A stretch of DNA of 25,081 nt from CAZNMF01 sp035547155 (GCA_035547155.1 DASZVJ010000241.1:1-25081), one strand, 5' to 3'. Positions 6,961 to 15,660 are shown, numbered from the stretch's first letter. The notes: generated by a model not told the origin, from the sequence alone. Numbers and translations are program-made.

Positions 6961-9900
6961 GTGACCGTCTCCATCGTCATTCCAGTCTTCAACAAGATTG
7001 CGTTCACGCGCCAGTGCCTCGATCGCCTCGTGCGGCATGCGGCGAACGGTCCGGCGTTCGACGTCATCATCGTCGACAACGCGTCCACCGATGGCACCGA
7101 GGCGTTCTTCCGAGAGCCGCGGGACTTCGGCGTGCCGCTGACGTACATCCGCAACGCGGTCAACGAGGGCTTCTCGCGGGCCAACAATATCGGCGCACGG
7201 CACGCGCGCGGCCAATATCTGCTCTTCCTGAACAACGACACGCTCGTCACCGAGGGCTGGCTCGCGGCGATGGTGCGCGTCGCCGAGGACGATCCTCGCG
7301 TCGGCATCGTCGGCATCAAGCAGCTGTTCCCCTACACGAACCGCATCCATCACACCGGCATCATCTTCACGGCCGACGGACGCCCGCAGCACATCTACCC
7401 GCACAGCGACGCGTCGCTGCCGCACGTCAATCGCCAGCGCGACTATCAGGCGGTCACGGGATCGTGCCTGCTGATTCCGCGCGATCTGTTCGACGCCTGT
7501 GGCGGCTTCGACGAGGGCTACCGGAACGGCTACGAGGACATCGACCTCTGCCTCACCGTTCGCAAACGCGGACGTACGGTCATCTGCTGCACGAGCGCGT
7601 ACATCTATCACTACGGCCAGATCACCGAGACGCGGACGGCCGACGACGCGGCGAATGCGGCGCGGTTGACGGCGCGATGGGGCGACGCGATCGTCCCGGA
7701 CGAGTTGCGCTATTTCAAACAGGATCGCGCGGACATCGAGCGCGCATCGCCGCCGAAGCGCCGGGTGACGACGGCCGATCCGAATCTGATCTACTTCGCG
7801 GACGATCTCTCGGCCGGCAGCGCGTTGAGCTGGGTGACGACGGAGCTCGTCGGCGCATTGCAGCGAGCGGGACGCGACGTCGCCATCCGCACGTGCGATC
7901 TGTCGGCGCCGGCGAATGCTGCTCGCCGGCGCGTGCTCGCGCCGCTGATGCGCGCGGAGGCGCCCGCCGGCGGCGTCCAGATTCGCTGGTCACATTACTG
8001 GCCGCAGCATCTCGGCCTCGATCTGCACGGCCGCCTGAATCTCGAGCTGTTCGTCATCAACTATCTGTTCGCGACGCCCGGCGCGCAGCCGTGGGACTAC
8101 TGGCTGCAATGTCTTCGGCAGAATCGCTACGGCAAATTGCCGCTGAGCGGCTTCTGCCGCGACGTCCTGCTGCAAGCCGGCGTGCCCGCGCACGACTGCA
8201 CGATCTTCCGGCCCGGCTATTCGCCGGAAGTGCAGACGGTCGCGGCGCCGAGACGGCGCGGCGGTTCTCGGCTGCTGACCGTCACGAACTCGCACGATCT
8301 CGAGCGCTACGGCACGCGCGTGCTGCTCGACGCGTACTGGTCGACGTTCACGCGCGCGGACGACGTGACACTGGTCGTGAAGGACTACGGCGCCAGCTCC
8401 GGCGACAGGACGCTGCGCGACCTGATCCGCGCCCAGAGCAGCGGCGCGCGCATCGAGCACATCACGGAGTTCACGAGCAAGGAGAAGCTGATCGAGCTGT
8501 ACAAATCCTGCGACGCGTTCGTCTCGGCGCATCGCGGCGAGGGCTATGGCATGAAGATTCTCGACGCGCTCGCGTGCGGGCTGCCCGTGATCACGCCGCT
8601 GTTCGGCGGGCCGACCGACTTCTGCACGACGGAGAACTGCCTGCCGGTCGACTTCACGCTCGTGCCGGTCGGCGACTGCTACGACACGAAGGCGCTCGCG
8701 ATCGCCAACGGCCCGACGTGGGCGGAGCCCGATCCGCACAGCCTCGCGGCACGATTGAAACACGTGGTCGAGGCGCCGGACGAGGCGCGCCGGATCGGCG
8801 AGCGGGCGCGCGCCAGTGTCATCGATCGGTTCACATGGGACGCCGCGGCAAAGAGCCTGATCGATCTGATCGACGCACACCCGCCCGCGGATCGTGCGTC
8901 ATCGCCCGCAACGGGCGTCGTCGCTGTTCCAATGGAGCGCTCGCCGTACTGGCTCGGCTGCCGCGTCAGCGTGATCATCCCGACGTACAACCGCAGCCCG
9001 ATGCTGCGCAGGTGTCTCGACGCGCTTGCGGTGCAGACGCTCCTCCCGCAGGAATTCGAGGTCATCGTCGTCGACGATGGATCGACCGACGACACGGAGG
9101 CTGTCGTCCGCGCGTCGACGTGCGCGTTCGCGCTCAAATATCTGCGCCAGGCCAACAGCGGGCCTGGCCCGGCGCGCAATGCCGGTCTGCGCGAAGCGGC
9201 CGGCGAGAAGGTGCTGTTCCTCGGCGACGACATCATCGCGGATCCGCGGCTGCTCGAGTCGCACCTCGAGGCGCACGCGCGCCATGAGGCGCTGGAGACG
9301 GCGATTCTCGGCCACATCGACTGGCCGCCGGAGCTGCCGCGGACGTCGGTCATGGACTTCGTGTGTGGGCCGTCCACGCTGCAATTCGCCTACGACGCCA
9401 TCCCGCACCTGCCGTCGCTCGACTTCCGGTTCTTCTACACGAGCAACATCTCGCTCGATCGGCAATGGCTCCTCGATGCGGCCGGCGACGGCGTGATCTT
9501 CGATCCAGACTTTACCGCCGCGGCCTTCGAGGACTCCGAGCTCGCGATGCGCCTGCAACAGCGCGGGCTCGAGATCGTCTACGCGCCGGACGCACGCGTC
9601 TTCCACGATCACTGGATGGACCTCGACGGATTCGCGCGCCGCGAGTACGCGGCGGGCCGCATGGCCGTCGTGTTCTATCGCAAGCACCCGCAGATCGACG
9701 GCCAGCTCCAGGTCCGCTGGATCGGCGAGTGGACGAAGGCGGTCGAAGAGCTGCTCTCGCGGCCCGAGCTCGAAGCGCGCTTGCGGGCGCTCGACGAGCA
9801 GACCGATACCTTCCTCCGATCGCTCGCGCGGACGCTCGACGAGCTCGGCGGCCTGCAGCGCGACTTGAACATCGACGTGCTGCACGCGTCAGGCGCCGGG

Positions 9901-10434
9901 ACACAACGTCCTCCGTTGCTCGACGTCGTGTTCTCCGTCATCTTCGACGTCGCGCGCACGCGCGGCAAAGTCGACGAGTGGTACGCGGACGTGCAGGATG
10001 CGCGAAAGGCCGAGCTCGCGAAGATGCTCATCGGCTGCGCGCGGCGGCTCGAGTTCCTGTCGTCGACACCGGAAGAGACGCAGCGGCTGCGCGGCACGAT
10101 CAGCTGGCTCGAGCGTGACGTCATCGGCGGGCTGGCCACGCGGCTCGCCGCGCTGGAAGGCCATCTCGGCAAGACGAGCGAGGCACCGCCGGCGCTCGGA
10201 CGCACGGAAAGCGTCGAGGCGATGAGCGCGAGAGTGGCGGCCCTCGAGCGTCAGCTCAACGGCAATCGCTCGCGGCTCGCCTCACGCCGCGCCTGGATCA
10301 GCGTCCTGAGGCGCGCGGATCTGTCGATTCAGTACCGGCTGCGCCGCCACGCGCGCGGCCTGTTCCTGCCGCAATATCACGCGATGCGCGGCCGGCTGAA
10401 GCGCTGGCTGCCGAGGCCGACGTCGCGTCCGTAG
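6961..10434 (+). CDS. Trimodular glycosyltransferase, GT2-GT4-GT2 with C-terminal helical tail
   Basis: A 1157-residue protein with three glycosyltransferase modules. The first GT2 (1-250) has TVSIVIPVFN (2-11), VDNAST (38-43), the DxD-equivalent NND (91-93) and GYEDIDL (190-196). The middle module (about 275-640) is GT4-like, with HRGEGYGMKILDALACG (524-540) and PVITPLFGG (542-550). In its E-x7-E motif the second glutamate is an aspartate (E527, D535). The second GT2 (about 668-910) has VSVIIPTYN (669-677), VDDGSTDDTE (704-713), GDD (755-757) and EDSE (857-860). Residues 915-1157 are helical, with a coiled-coil-like stretch and a strongly basic end. It could add several sugars of a repeat unit in sequence. 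The GTG at 6961 is chosen because the GT2 fold begins at the next residue. The frame is open much further upstream, but that part overlaps the sulfotransferase gene and contains a promoter. Confidence 0.88.
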   Translation: MTVSIVIPVFNKIAFTRQCLDRLVRHAANGPAFDVIIVDNASTDGTEAFFREPRDFGVPLTYIRNAVNEGFSRANNIGARHARGQYLLFLNNDTLVTEGWLAAMVRVAEDDPRVGIVGIKQLFPYTNRIHHTGIIFTADGRPQHIYPHSDASLPHVNRQRDYQAVTGSCLLIPRDLFDACGGFDEGYRNGYEDIDLCLTVRKRGRTVICCTSAYIYHYGQITETRTADDAANAARLTARWGDAIVPDELRYFKQDRADIERASPPKRRVTTADPNLIYFADDLSAGSALSWVTTELVGALQRAGRDVAIRTCDLSAPANAARRRVLAPLMRAEAPAGGVQIRWSHYWPQHLGLDLHGRLNLELFVINYLFATPGAQPWDYWLQCLRQNRYGKLPLSGFCRDVLLQAGVPAHDCTIFRPGYSPEVQTVAAPRRRGGSRLLTVTNSHDLERYGTRVLLDAYWSTFTRADDVTLVVKDYGASSGDRTLRDLIRAQSSGARIEHITEFTSKEKLIELYKSCDAFVSAHRGEGYGMKILDALACGLPVITPLFGGPTDFCTTENCLPVDFTLVPVGDCYDTKALAIANGPTWAEPDPHSLAARLKHVVEAPDEARRIGERARASVIDRFTWDAAAKSLIDLIDAHPPADRASSPATGVVAVPMERSPYWLGCRVSVIIPTYNRSPMLRRCLDALAVQTLLPQEFEVIVVDDGSTDDTEAVVRASTCAFALKYLRQANSGPGPARNAGLREAAGEKVLFLGDDIIADPRLLESHLEAHARHEALETAILGHIDWPPELPRTSVMDFVCGPSTLQFAYDAIPHLPSLDFRFFYTSNISLDRQWLLDAAGDGVIFDPDFTAAAFEDSELAMRLQQRGLEIVYAPDARVFHDHWMDLDGFARREYAAGRMAVVFYRKHPQIDGQLQVRWIGEWTKAVEELLSRPELEARLRALDEQTDTFLRSLARTLDELGGLQRDLNIDVLHASGAGTQRPPLLDVVFSVIFDVARTRGKVDEWYADVQDARKAELAKMLIGCARRLEFLSSTPEETQRLRGTISWLERDVIGGLATRLAALEGHLGKTSEAPPALGRTESVEAMSARVAALERQLNGNRSRLASRRAWISVLRRADLSIQYRLRRHARGLFLPQYHAMRGRLKRWLPRPTSRP

Positions 10435-10458
10435 CGACACGGAAGAGTGGAGGGCGTC

Positions 10459-10731
10459 ATGTGCCGCAATATCCGGCCGCTGTTCAACTTCGATCCGCCG
10501 GCGAGCGACGAAGAGATTCGCGCCGCCTCGCTGCAGTTCGTGCGGAAGATCAGCGGCTTCACGAAGCCGTCCCAGGCCAACGCGGAGACGTTCTTCCGCG
10601 CGGTGGACGAGGTGGCCGCGGTCGCGCGCGGCCTGATCGATTCGCTGGTGACGCAAGCCCCGCCGCGCGATCGAGAAGCCGTCGCCGCGAAAGCGCGTGC
10701 CGACGCCGCGCGGCGGTTCGGGACGAGCTGA
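10459..10731 (+). CDS. DUF2277 family protein
   Basis: A 90-residue protein beginning MCRNIRPLFNFDPPASDEE, the hallmark start of DUF2277, with EIRAASLQFVRKISGF following as expected. The family is small, cytoplasmic, common in high-GC soil bacteria and of unknown function; the conserved Cys2 at the very N-terminus is its most striking residue. The ATG at 10459 has a good ribosome site, GGAGG at 10449-10453, five bases away. An upstream in-frame GTG (10447) is rejected because it overlaps that site and breaks the family N-terminus. It lies 24 bases after the large glycosyltransferase and may be cotranscribed with it, though nothing suggests a shared role. Confidence 0.88.
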   Translation: MCRNIRPLFNFDPPASDEEIRAASLQFVRKISGFTKPSQANAETFFRAVDEVAAVARGLIDSLVTQAPPRDREAVAAKARADAARRFGTS

Positions 10732-10742
10732 CGAAGGTCTTT

Positions 10743-10769
10743 AACTTCGAACTTCGAACTTCGAACTTA
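10743..10769. repeat. Heptamer array AACTTCG x3.7 (copy 2)
   Basis: Exact 27-base copy of 5623-5649, again between convergent genes. Here its last three bases (10767-10769) form the TAA stop codon of the transketolase gene on the minus strand, so the array abuts and enters a coding region. Confidence 0.9.
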
Positions 10770-12839
10770 GCCCTTGATCAACCCCAGCGCCGCTTCGACC
10801 ATCTTCGGCGCCGTCAGGCCGTGCTTCACGTAGAGCTCTTCGGCGACGTATGCGGACTGGCCGAACTCGCCGTGGATGCCGAGCGACGTCATCCGATGCG
10901 TGATGCCCGCACGCGACAGCGCGTGTGACACCTGCGCGCCCATGCCGCCGATGACCTGGTGGTCCTCGATCGTCACGACGCGGCCGGACGCCGCCTTCAC
11001 CGCCGCGCCGATGGTCTCGACGTCGACGTGATTGATGAATGGGTTGTTGATGACCGTCGCGCGCACGCCCTGCTTCGCCAGCTGCTGGCCGGCCTCGATC
11101 GCTTTGTTGACGAGCACGCCGCAGCCGATCAGCACGACGTCGCTGCCCTGTGACAACACCTGCGCCTTGCCCCACGGATAGGTCGCATTCTCCACCCACG
11201 TCAGCGGATAGTTCTCGCGGCCGACGAAGAAGATGTACGTCTCGCCGTCCTGGCCCGCGCGGCGCTCGGCGGCCTGCCGCGTGATCGCTTGATACATGAG
11301 CGACTCGGCTTCGTCGGCGCAGCTCGGCGAGATCACGACGACGTGCGGGATGGCGCTGACGGCGGCGAGATACGTCGTCGCCTGATGACTGGCGCCGTCG
11401 GCCGCGTCCTGGAATCCGACGTGCGACAACAAGGCGATGACCGGCGCCTGCGACAGCGACGCCATCGTCAACGGCAGATTGCCCTTCGTCACGCCGAACT
11501 GGCCGAACGTGTCGACGATGGGAATGAAGCCGGCTTTCGAGAGCCCCGCGCCGGCGCTGATCATGTTCGCTTCGGCGACGCCCACTTCGATGAAGCGATC
11601 CGGAAAGCTCTTCTGGAACGTGCTGATGCCCGTCGAGCCCTGCACGTCGGCGGACACGGAGAACACCGGCAGGCCGTCCTTCGCCGCGCGAATCGCACCG
11701 CGCGCGAGGCCGGCCTGAACTTTGTCTTTCTTCGGTGCGGCAGGCGCAGGCGTCGTCGCTGCGGCAGCTTTCGCCTTCTTCGCGGCTTCCTTCTGTTCCC
11801 AGTCCGCGTGCAGCGCCCCGGCCCAGTTGGCGAACTCGGCCGGCGGCTGGCCCGCCCAGATCTCGCTCACGAAGTCGACGATCTTCTCCGCGTTCGTCAG
11901 CGGAAACCCATGCCCGCCCGCCGCGTTCTCCATCGTCGATCGGACACCGTAGCCTTTGACGGTGCGCGCGAGAACCGCGACGGCGCGCGTGGGATCCGCT
12001 TTCGCGAACGCGATCGCCTGCTCGATCGCGAGATAGACCTGCTGCAGATCGTTGCCGTTCGCGACGTGCAGCACGTGCCAGCCGAGCACGTCGAGGCTCG
12101 CAAACGACGGGCTCATGCTGAACGCGTCCTTGCTGATGCGGCCGGACAGCTTCGTGTCGTTGTCGGAGATGATCGCGACGAACGGGTTCAGACGGCCCTT
12201 GCCCGCAAGCCCGGGAATCGCAGCGTACGCTTCCTTCGCTTCGCCTTCCATCGAGGCGCCGTCGGAGACGGTGCAGATTGTCACGCGATCGCGGCTGGCG
12301 ATCTTGTCGGCCACCGCGAGTCCCTGCGCCTGCGGGAACGCCGATCCCAGCGGCCCGTTGCTGAGCAGCACGCCTTGCGGATTCAGATGCGACTCGCCGT
12401 GGCCGGTGAGCTTGCTGTGGATGCTGCGGAAGCCCTTTAGCGTCTCGAACGTCATGCCGTCGAAGCCATAGAGCGCGCGGCACGCGTAGATGCCGTTTTC
12501 GGTGTGGCCCGCGTCGTTGACGAAGTTGAACGCGTCGTGCCACTCGCGGCCCTTCGTCGCGAACATGATCCCGTGCACGGCCGAGATGATCTCGGCGAAC
12601 GCCGCCGGTCCGCCCCAATGCGACGCGGCCCCGCCGTTGACCGCGTGCATGTCCATCAACGCCACCAGCGCCCGGCTCGCCCGCGGATCGGCGAGCGTCA
12701 CCGTCTCACCCGCCGCGTTCTTCACCGTGAGCGAGTACTTCGGCGCCTGCGTCGGCGTCGGCGCGAGCTTGGATTTCAGGGACAACGGCGCCAGCGGCGG
12801 CGCTTCAACGGGTTTGACGACGGAGGTATCGACGGCCAT
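10767..12839 (-). CDS. tkt: Transketolase
   Basis: A 690-residue full-length transketolase, which moves two-carbon ketol units between sugar phosphates with thiamine diphosphate (pentose phosphate and Calvin-type pathways). The thiamine-diphosphate motif runs from SDGASMEGE (192-200) to DNDT (226-229), with SDG in place of the usual GDG. HSKLTGHGESHLNP (141-154) and GPLGSAFPQAQGLA (162-175) belong to the N-terminal domain. The pyrimidine domain starts near 375, and E423 in GVAEANM is the likely catalytic glutamate. The C-terminal domain (about 560-690) is complete. Two oddities are a Pro-rich N-terminal extension of about 35 residues and a Lys/Ala/Pro-rich linker (348-374) between the first two domains. 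The gene is codirectional with the dehydratase upstream but separated from it by the octamer array, and it has its own TAGCAT box. Confidence 0.93.
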   Translation of the reverse strand: MAVDTSVVKPVEAPPLAPLSLKSKLAPTPTQAPKYSLTVKNAAGETVTLADPRASRALVALMDMHAVNGGAASHWGGPAAFAEIISAVHGIMFATKGREWHDAFNFVNDAGHTENGIYACRALYGFDGMTFETLKGFRSIHSKLTGHGESHLNPQGVLLSNGPLGSAFPQAQGLAVADKIASRDRVTICTVSDGASMEGEAKEAYAAIPGLAGKGRLNPFVAIISDNDTKLSGRISKDAFSMSPSFASLDVLGWHVLHVANGNDLQQVYLAIEQAIAFAKADPTRAVAVLARTVKGYGVRSTMENAAGGHGFPLTNAEKIVDFVSEIWAGQPPAEFANWAGALHADWEQKEAAKKAKAAAATTPAPAAPKKDKVQAGLARGAIRAAKDGLPVFSVSADVQGSTGISTFQKSFPDRFIEVGVAEANMISAGAGLSKAGFIPIVDTFGQFGVTKGNLPLTMASLSQAPVIALLSHVGFQDAADGASHQATTYLAAVSAIPHVVVISPSCADEAESLMYQAITRQAAERRAGQDGETYIFFVGRENYPLTWVENATYPWGKAQVLSQGSDVVLIGCGVLVNKAIEAGQQLAKQGVRATVINNPFINHVDVETIGAAVKAASGRVVTIEDHQVIGGMGAQVSHALSRAGITHRMTSLGIHGEFGQSAYVAEELYVKHGLTAPKMVEAALGLIKG

Positions 12840-12846
12840 GGAGACA

Positions 12847-12852
12847 ATGCTA
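12847..12852 (-). promoter_or_regulatory. Putative -10 box of transketolase gene (near-leaderless)
   Basis: TAGCAT on the minus strand, seven bases before the transketolase ATG, at the edge of the octamer array. There is no Shine-Dalgarno in between. The spacing matches that of TATCAT before the SDR gene (six bases), suggesting leaderless transcription. No -35 is visible because the array occupies that place. Confidence 0.3.
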
Positions 12853-12993
12853 TCGGATCATCATGTCATCGGGACATCTGGTCATCGGATCATCGGATCA
12901 TCGGGACATCTGGACGCCGGGCGTCCCGATGGACAGATATCCCGATGACCCGATATCCCGATGACCAGATGATCCGATGTCCAGATGACCCGA
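12850..12993. repeat. Head-to-head inverted octamer array (TCATCGGR / TGACCCGA)
   Basis: Eighteen 8-base units in unbroken register. The left units are variants of TCATCGGR and ACATCTGG. From 12922 on the units are variants of TGACCCGA and TGTCCAGA, which are the same word on the other strand. The switch is at a perfect 7-base palindrome, GGACGCC-G-GGCGTCC (12912-12926). The whole tract can fold into a long imperfect hairpin. It fills the gap between the dehydratase stop (12999) and the transketolase start (12839). Confidence 0.92.
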
Positions 12994-12998
12994 TGTCA

Positions 12999-14351
12999 TT
13001 ACTGCTTGATGACCGTCCCGTCTCTCTTCCGCACCTCGCCCCAGCCGCCGTTGAGCCGGCCGCGCTCGCCGGTTTCCTGGCCGAACGGGAACGTCGCGGC
13101 GAGCTTTTCGTCGACCTCGATGCCCCAGCCGGGCGCGTCGTTGGGATAGAGATACGCATCCTTCAACACCGGGCAGCCCTTGAAGACGGCCTGCGTGCGA
13201 TCGTTGAACGGCGAGTATTCCTGAACGCCGAAGTTGTAGCACGTGACGTCGAGCGTGATGTTCGCCGCGTGGCCGATCGGTGACACGTCGCCGGGTCCGT
13301 GCCACGCGGTGCGCACGCCGAAGAGCTCGGCCGTCGCGGCCACCTTGCGCGCCGGCGTCAGACCGCCCATCTGCGAGACGTGCATGCGGATGAAATCGAT
13401 CAAACGATCCTGGACGAGCGGCAGCCACTCGTGCGGGCTGTTGAACAGCTCGCCCATCGCGATCGGCGTCGCGCTCTGCTGACGGATCTGACGGAAGTAG
13501 TCGAGATCCTCCGGTGAGAGCGGATCCTCGAGGAAGAACAGCTTGAACTTCTCGACGTCCTTCGCGAGCTGCACGGCCTGATTCGGCGTCACGCGCTCGT
13601 GCACGTCGTGCAGCAATTCGATCTCGTCGCCGAGCTCGGTCCGGCACGCCTCGAACAGCTTCAGCGCACGGCGAATGTAGTACGCGGGCTCGAAGACCGG
13701 GCCGTCGTGCAATGCGGGAATCTTGACGTTCTCGCGGCCCGCACCGTAGCCGTCCATGCCCGGCACGCCGACCTGCACGCGCACGTGGCGGAATCCCTGC
13801 GCGATGTAGCGCTTCGCGCTCTCGATCACCTGCGGGATCTCGTTGCCCGACGCGTGACCGTACGTGTCGGCGGCTTCGCGGCACTTGCCGCCGATCAGAT
13901 CGTAGATGGGCATGCCGGCCTGACGGCCCTTGATGTCCCACAACGCCTGATCGACGCCGCTGATCGCGTTGTTCAGCACAGGACCGTTCTTCCAGTACGA
14001 GCTGTCGTAGCAGGTCTGCCAGATGTCCTCAATGCGATTGGTCGGCTTGCCGAGCAGCAGCGGCTTCAGATACCGCTCGACCGCCGGCTTCACGAGATCG
14101 GCGCGCTGCGTGAACGTCGCGCAGCCGTAGCCGTACAGACCGTCCTGGTCCGTCGTGATCTTCACGACCGACAGCCGCACGCCGGCCGGCGCCGTTTCGA
14201 TGACCGAGATGTCCTTGATCTTCGGCACCGGCATCGCGCGCGTGGCCTGCGCAACGGCCGCCTCCGCACGCAGCGCGCGCGGCGTCACCGCGGCCAGCCC
14301 AGCGGCCGCGCCACCGATCGTCTGAAGAAAATTGCGACGAGGAACGCTCAT
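12999..14351 (-). CDS. Tat-exported enolase-superfamily dehydratase, RspA/ManD-like
   Basis: A 450-residue mandelate racemase/muconate-lactonizing-type enzyme. After a Tat signal (RRNFLQTIGGAAAGLAA, 5-21) the chain follows the RspA/D-mannonate dehydratase subgroup: EDIWQ (108-112), AISGVDQALWDIKGRQAG (129-146), HDVHERVTP (248-256), FFLEDPLSPED (272-282), MGELFNS (299-305) and WHGPGDVSPIGHAAN (350-364). Predicted metal ligands D249, E275 and E301, and catalytic H251 and H351, are all present. It would dehydrate a sugar acid such as mannonate or gluconate, but the precise substrate cannot be read off. Known family members act in the cytoplasm, so a Tat signal is unusual and puts this one in the periplasm. 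The ribosome site AAGGAG (14359-14364) is seven bases from the ATG. It follows the mutarotase by 33 bases, so they probably form an operon. Confidence 0.88.
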   Translation of the reverse strand: MSVPRRNFLQTIGGAAAGLAAVTPRALRAEAAVAQATRAMPVPKIKDISVIETAPAGVRLSVVKITTDQDGLYGYGCATFTQRADLVKPAVERYLKPLLLGKPTNRIEDIWQTCYDSSYWKNGPVLNNAISGVDQALWDIKGRQAGMPIYDLIGGKCREAADTYGHASGNEIPQVIESAKRYIAQGFRHVRVQVGVPGMDGYGAGRENVKIPALHDGPVFEPAYYIRRALKLFEACRTELGDEIELLHDVHERVTPNQAVQLAKDVEKFKLFFLEDPLSPEDLDYFRQIRQQSATPIAMGELFNSPHEWLPLVQDRLIDFIRMHVSQMGGLTPARKVAATAELFGVRTAWHGPGDVSPIGHAANITLDVTCYNFGVQEYSPFNDRTQAVFKGCPVLKDAYLYPNDAPGWGIEVDEKLAATFPFGQETGERGRLNGGWGEVRKRDGTVIKQ

Positions 14352-14384
14352 GATCTCACTCCTTCCGGCGCGACGCTCGCGCCG

Positions 14385-15569
14385 CTATCTCACCGAGAAC
14401 GCAAACACCGTCGTCGTCTCGTATCGTTGTCCCGGCTCGAGCACGGTCGACGGAAACGCCGGATGGTTTGGCGAGTCCGGATAGTGCTGTGTCTCGAGGC
14501 AGAACGCCGAACGGCGCTGATACACCTGTCCGCCCTTGCCGTGCACGGTGCCGTCGAGGAAATTGCCCGTGTAGAACTGCACGCCCGGCTCGGACGTCGA
14601 CACCGTGAGCACGCGGCCCGACGAGGGATCGTAGGCCGTCGCGGCCACCCCGAACGCGCCGAGCGGCTTGTTCAGCACGAAGTTGTGGTCGTAGCCGTGG
14701 CCGTACTCGATCTGCTGATCCTTCTGATCGATGCGCGCGCCGATGGCCGTCGACTTCGTGAAGTCGAACGGCGTGCCCGCAACGGGCTTCAGCTCGCCCG
14801 TCGGAATCAATCCTTTGTCGACCGGCGTGAAGCGATCCGCATTGATCGTCAGCTCGTGCGACAGGATGTCGCCGCGCCCCGCGAGATTGAAGTAGCTGTG
14901 ATTGGTCAGATTGACGACCGTCTTCTTGTCCGTCGTCGCCGCGTACGCAATCTTCAGCGCGTTGTCGTCGGTCAGCGTGTACGTGACCGTTGCCGTCAAC
15001 GTCCCGGGATAGCCTTCCTCGCCGTCCTTGCTCACGTATTGCAGCTTCAGCGACGGCACGCCGCCGGCGTCCACGATCTCCGGCGTCCACACGCCCTTGT
15101 CGAAGCCCTTCAGCCCGCCGTGCAGATGGTTCTCGCCGTCGTTCTTCGCCAGCGTGTACGTGTGGCCGTCGAGCGCAAAGCGGCCCTTCGCGATGCGATT
15201 GCCGTAGCGGCCGACGACGACGCCGAAGAACGAGGTGTTGTGAAGATAGCCGTCGAACGTGTCGTAGCCGTGGACGACGTCGCCGAGCTGGCCCTGACGA
15301 TCGGGCGTCTTGATGGACACGATCGTCGCGCCGAGGCTCATGATCCGGACTTCGACGCCGTGGCTGTTCGTGAACGTGAAAAGCTCGACGGCGGTGCCAT
15401 CCGGCATCGTGCCAAAAGGCTGGCGCGTGAGTGTTGGAGCGTGCGTCATCGGTTCAGCGGGAGGAGGCGGCGGCGTCGATTCGCGACACGCGGCCACAGA
15501 AATCAGCGACACAGCAAGTACGAGCACGGCACTGAGCCGGCCCGGCGAAGGGGTCCGACGAGAGATCAT
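14385..15569 (-). CDS. Aldose 1-epimerase (mutarotase), predicted lipoprotein
   Basis: A 394-residue galactose mutarotase-type enzyme that interconverts the alpha and beta anomers of aldoses. Family motifs are YGNRIAKGRF (122-131), NDGENHLHGG (143-152), LTNHSYFNLAG (221-231) with catalytic H224, and FCLETQHYPDSPN (356-368) with catalytic base E359. The N-terminus is a lipoprotein signal (hydrophobic 12-26, lipobox VAAC with C28), followed by a Pro-rich linker (33-40), so it should be membrane-anchored in the periplasm. The start ATG at 15567-15569 has a CTCC-complement (GGAG) site seven bases away at 15577-15580. It is the first gene of the mutarotase-dehydratase pair and is divergent from the SDR gene. 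Confidence in the activity is high; the preferred sugar is unknown. Confidence 0.93.
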   Translation of the reverse strand: MISRRTPSPGRLSAVLVLAVSLISVAACRESTPPPPPAEPMTHAPTLTRQPFGTMPDGTAVELFTFTNSHGVEVRIMSLGATIVSIKTPDRQGQLGDVVHGYDTFDGYLHNTSFFGVVVGRYGNRIAKGRFALDGHTYTLAKNDGENHLHGGLKGFDKGVWTPEIVDAGGVPSLKLQYVSKDGEEGYPGTLTATVTYTLTDDNALKIAYAATTDKKTVVNLTNHSYFNLAGRGDILSHELTINADRFTPVDKGLIPTGELKPVAGTPFDFTKSTAIGARIDQKDQQIEYGHGYDHNFVLNKPLGAFGVAATAYDPSSGRVLTVSTSEPGVQFYTGNFLDGTVHGKGGQVYQRRSAFCLETQHYPDSPNHPAFPSTVLEPGQRYETTTVFAFSVR

Positions 15570-15591
15570 GGGACATCTCCAGAGCGGGGCA

Positions 15592-15597
15592 ATGATA
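15592..15597 (-). promoter_or_regulatory. Putative -10 box of the mutarotase-dehydratase operon
   Basis: TATCAT on the minus strand, 22 bases before the mutarotase ATG, leaving room for a short leader with its GGAG site. The surrounding 8-base word ATGATACG (15592-15599) is exactly inverted at 15653-15660. Confidence 0.4.
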
Positions 15598-15601
15598 CGT
15601 C

Positions 15602-15643
15602 GGGCTACGGGCTACGGGCTACGGGCTACAGGCTACGGGTCAC
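15602..15643. repeat. Heptamer array GGGCTAC x6 between divergent promoters
   Basis: Six 7-base units in perfect register: four exact GGGCTAC, then AGGCTAC and GGGTCAC. The array takes up 42 of the 97 bases between the divergent mutarotase and SDR genes. It lies between two outward-facing TATCAT boxes, about where -35 elements or regulator sites would be expected. Confidence 0.92.
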
Positions 15644-15654
15644 GCCGCAAGCCG

Positions 15655-15660
15655 TATCAT
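15655..15660 (+). promoter_or_regulatory. Putative -10 box of the SDR gene (leaderless)
   Basis: TATCAT ends six bases before the SDR ATG at 15667, where transcription itself would be expected to start, and no ribosome site is present. This is the layout of a leaderless mRNA. It is the mirror copy of the box at 15592-15597. Confidence 0.4.
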
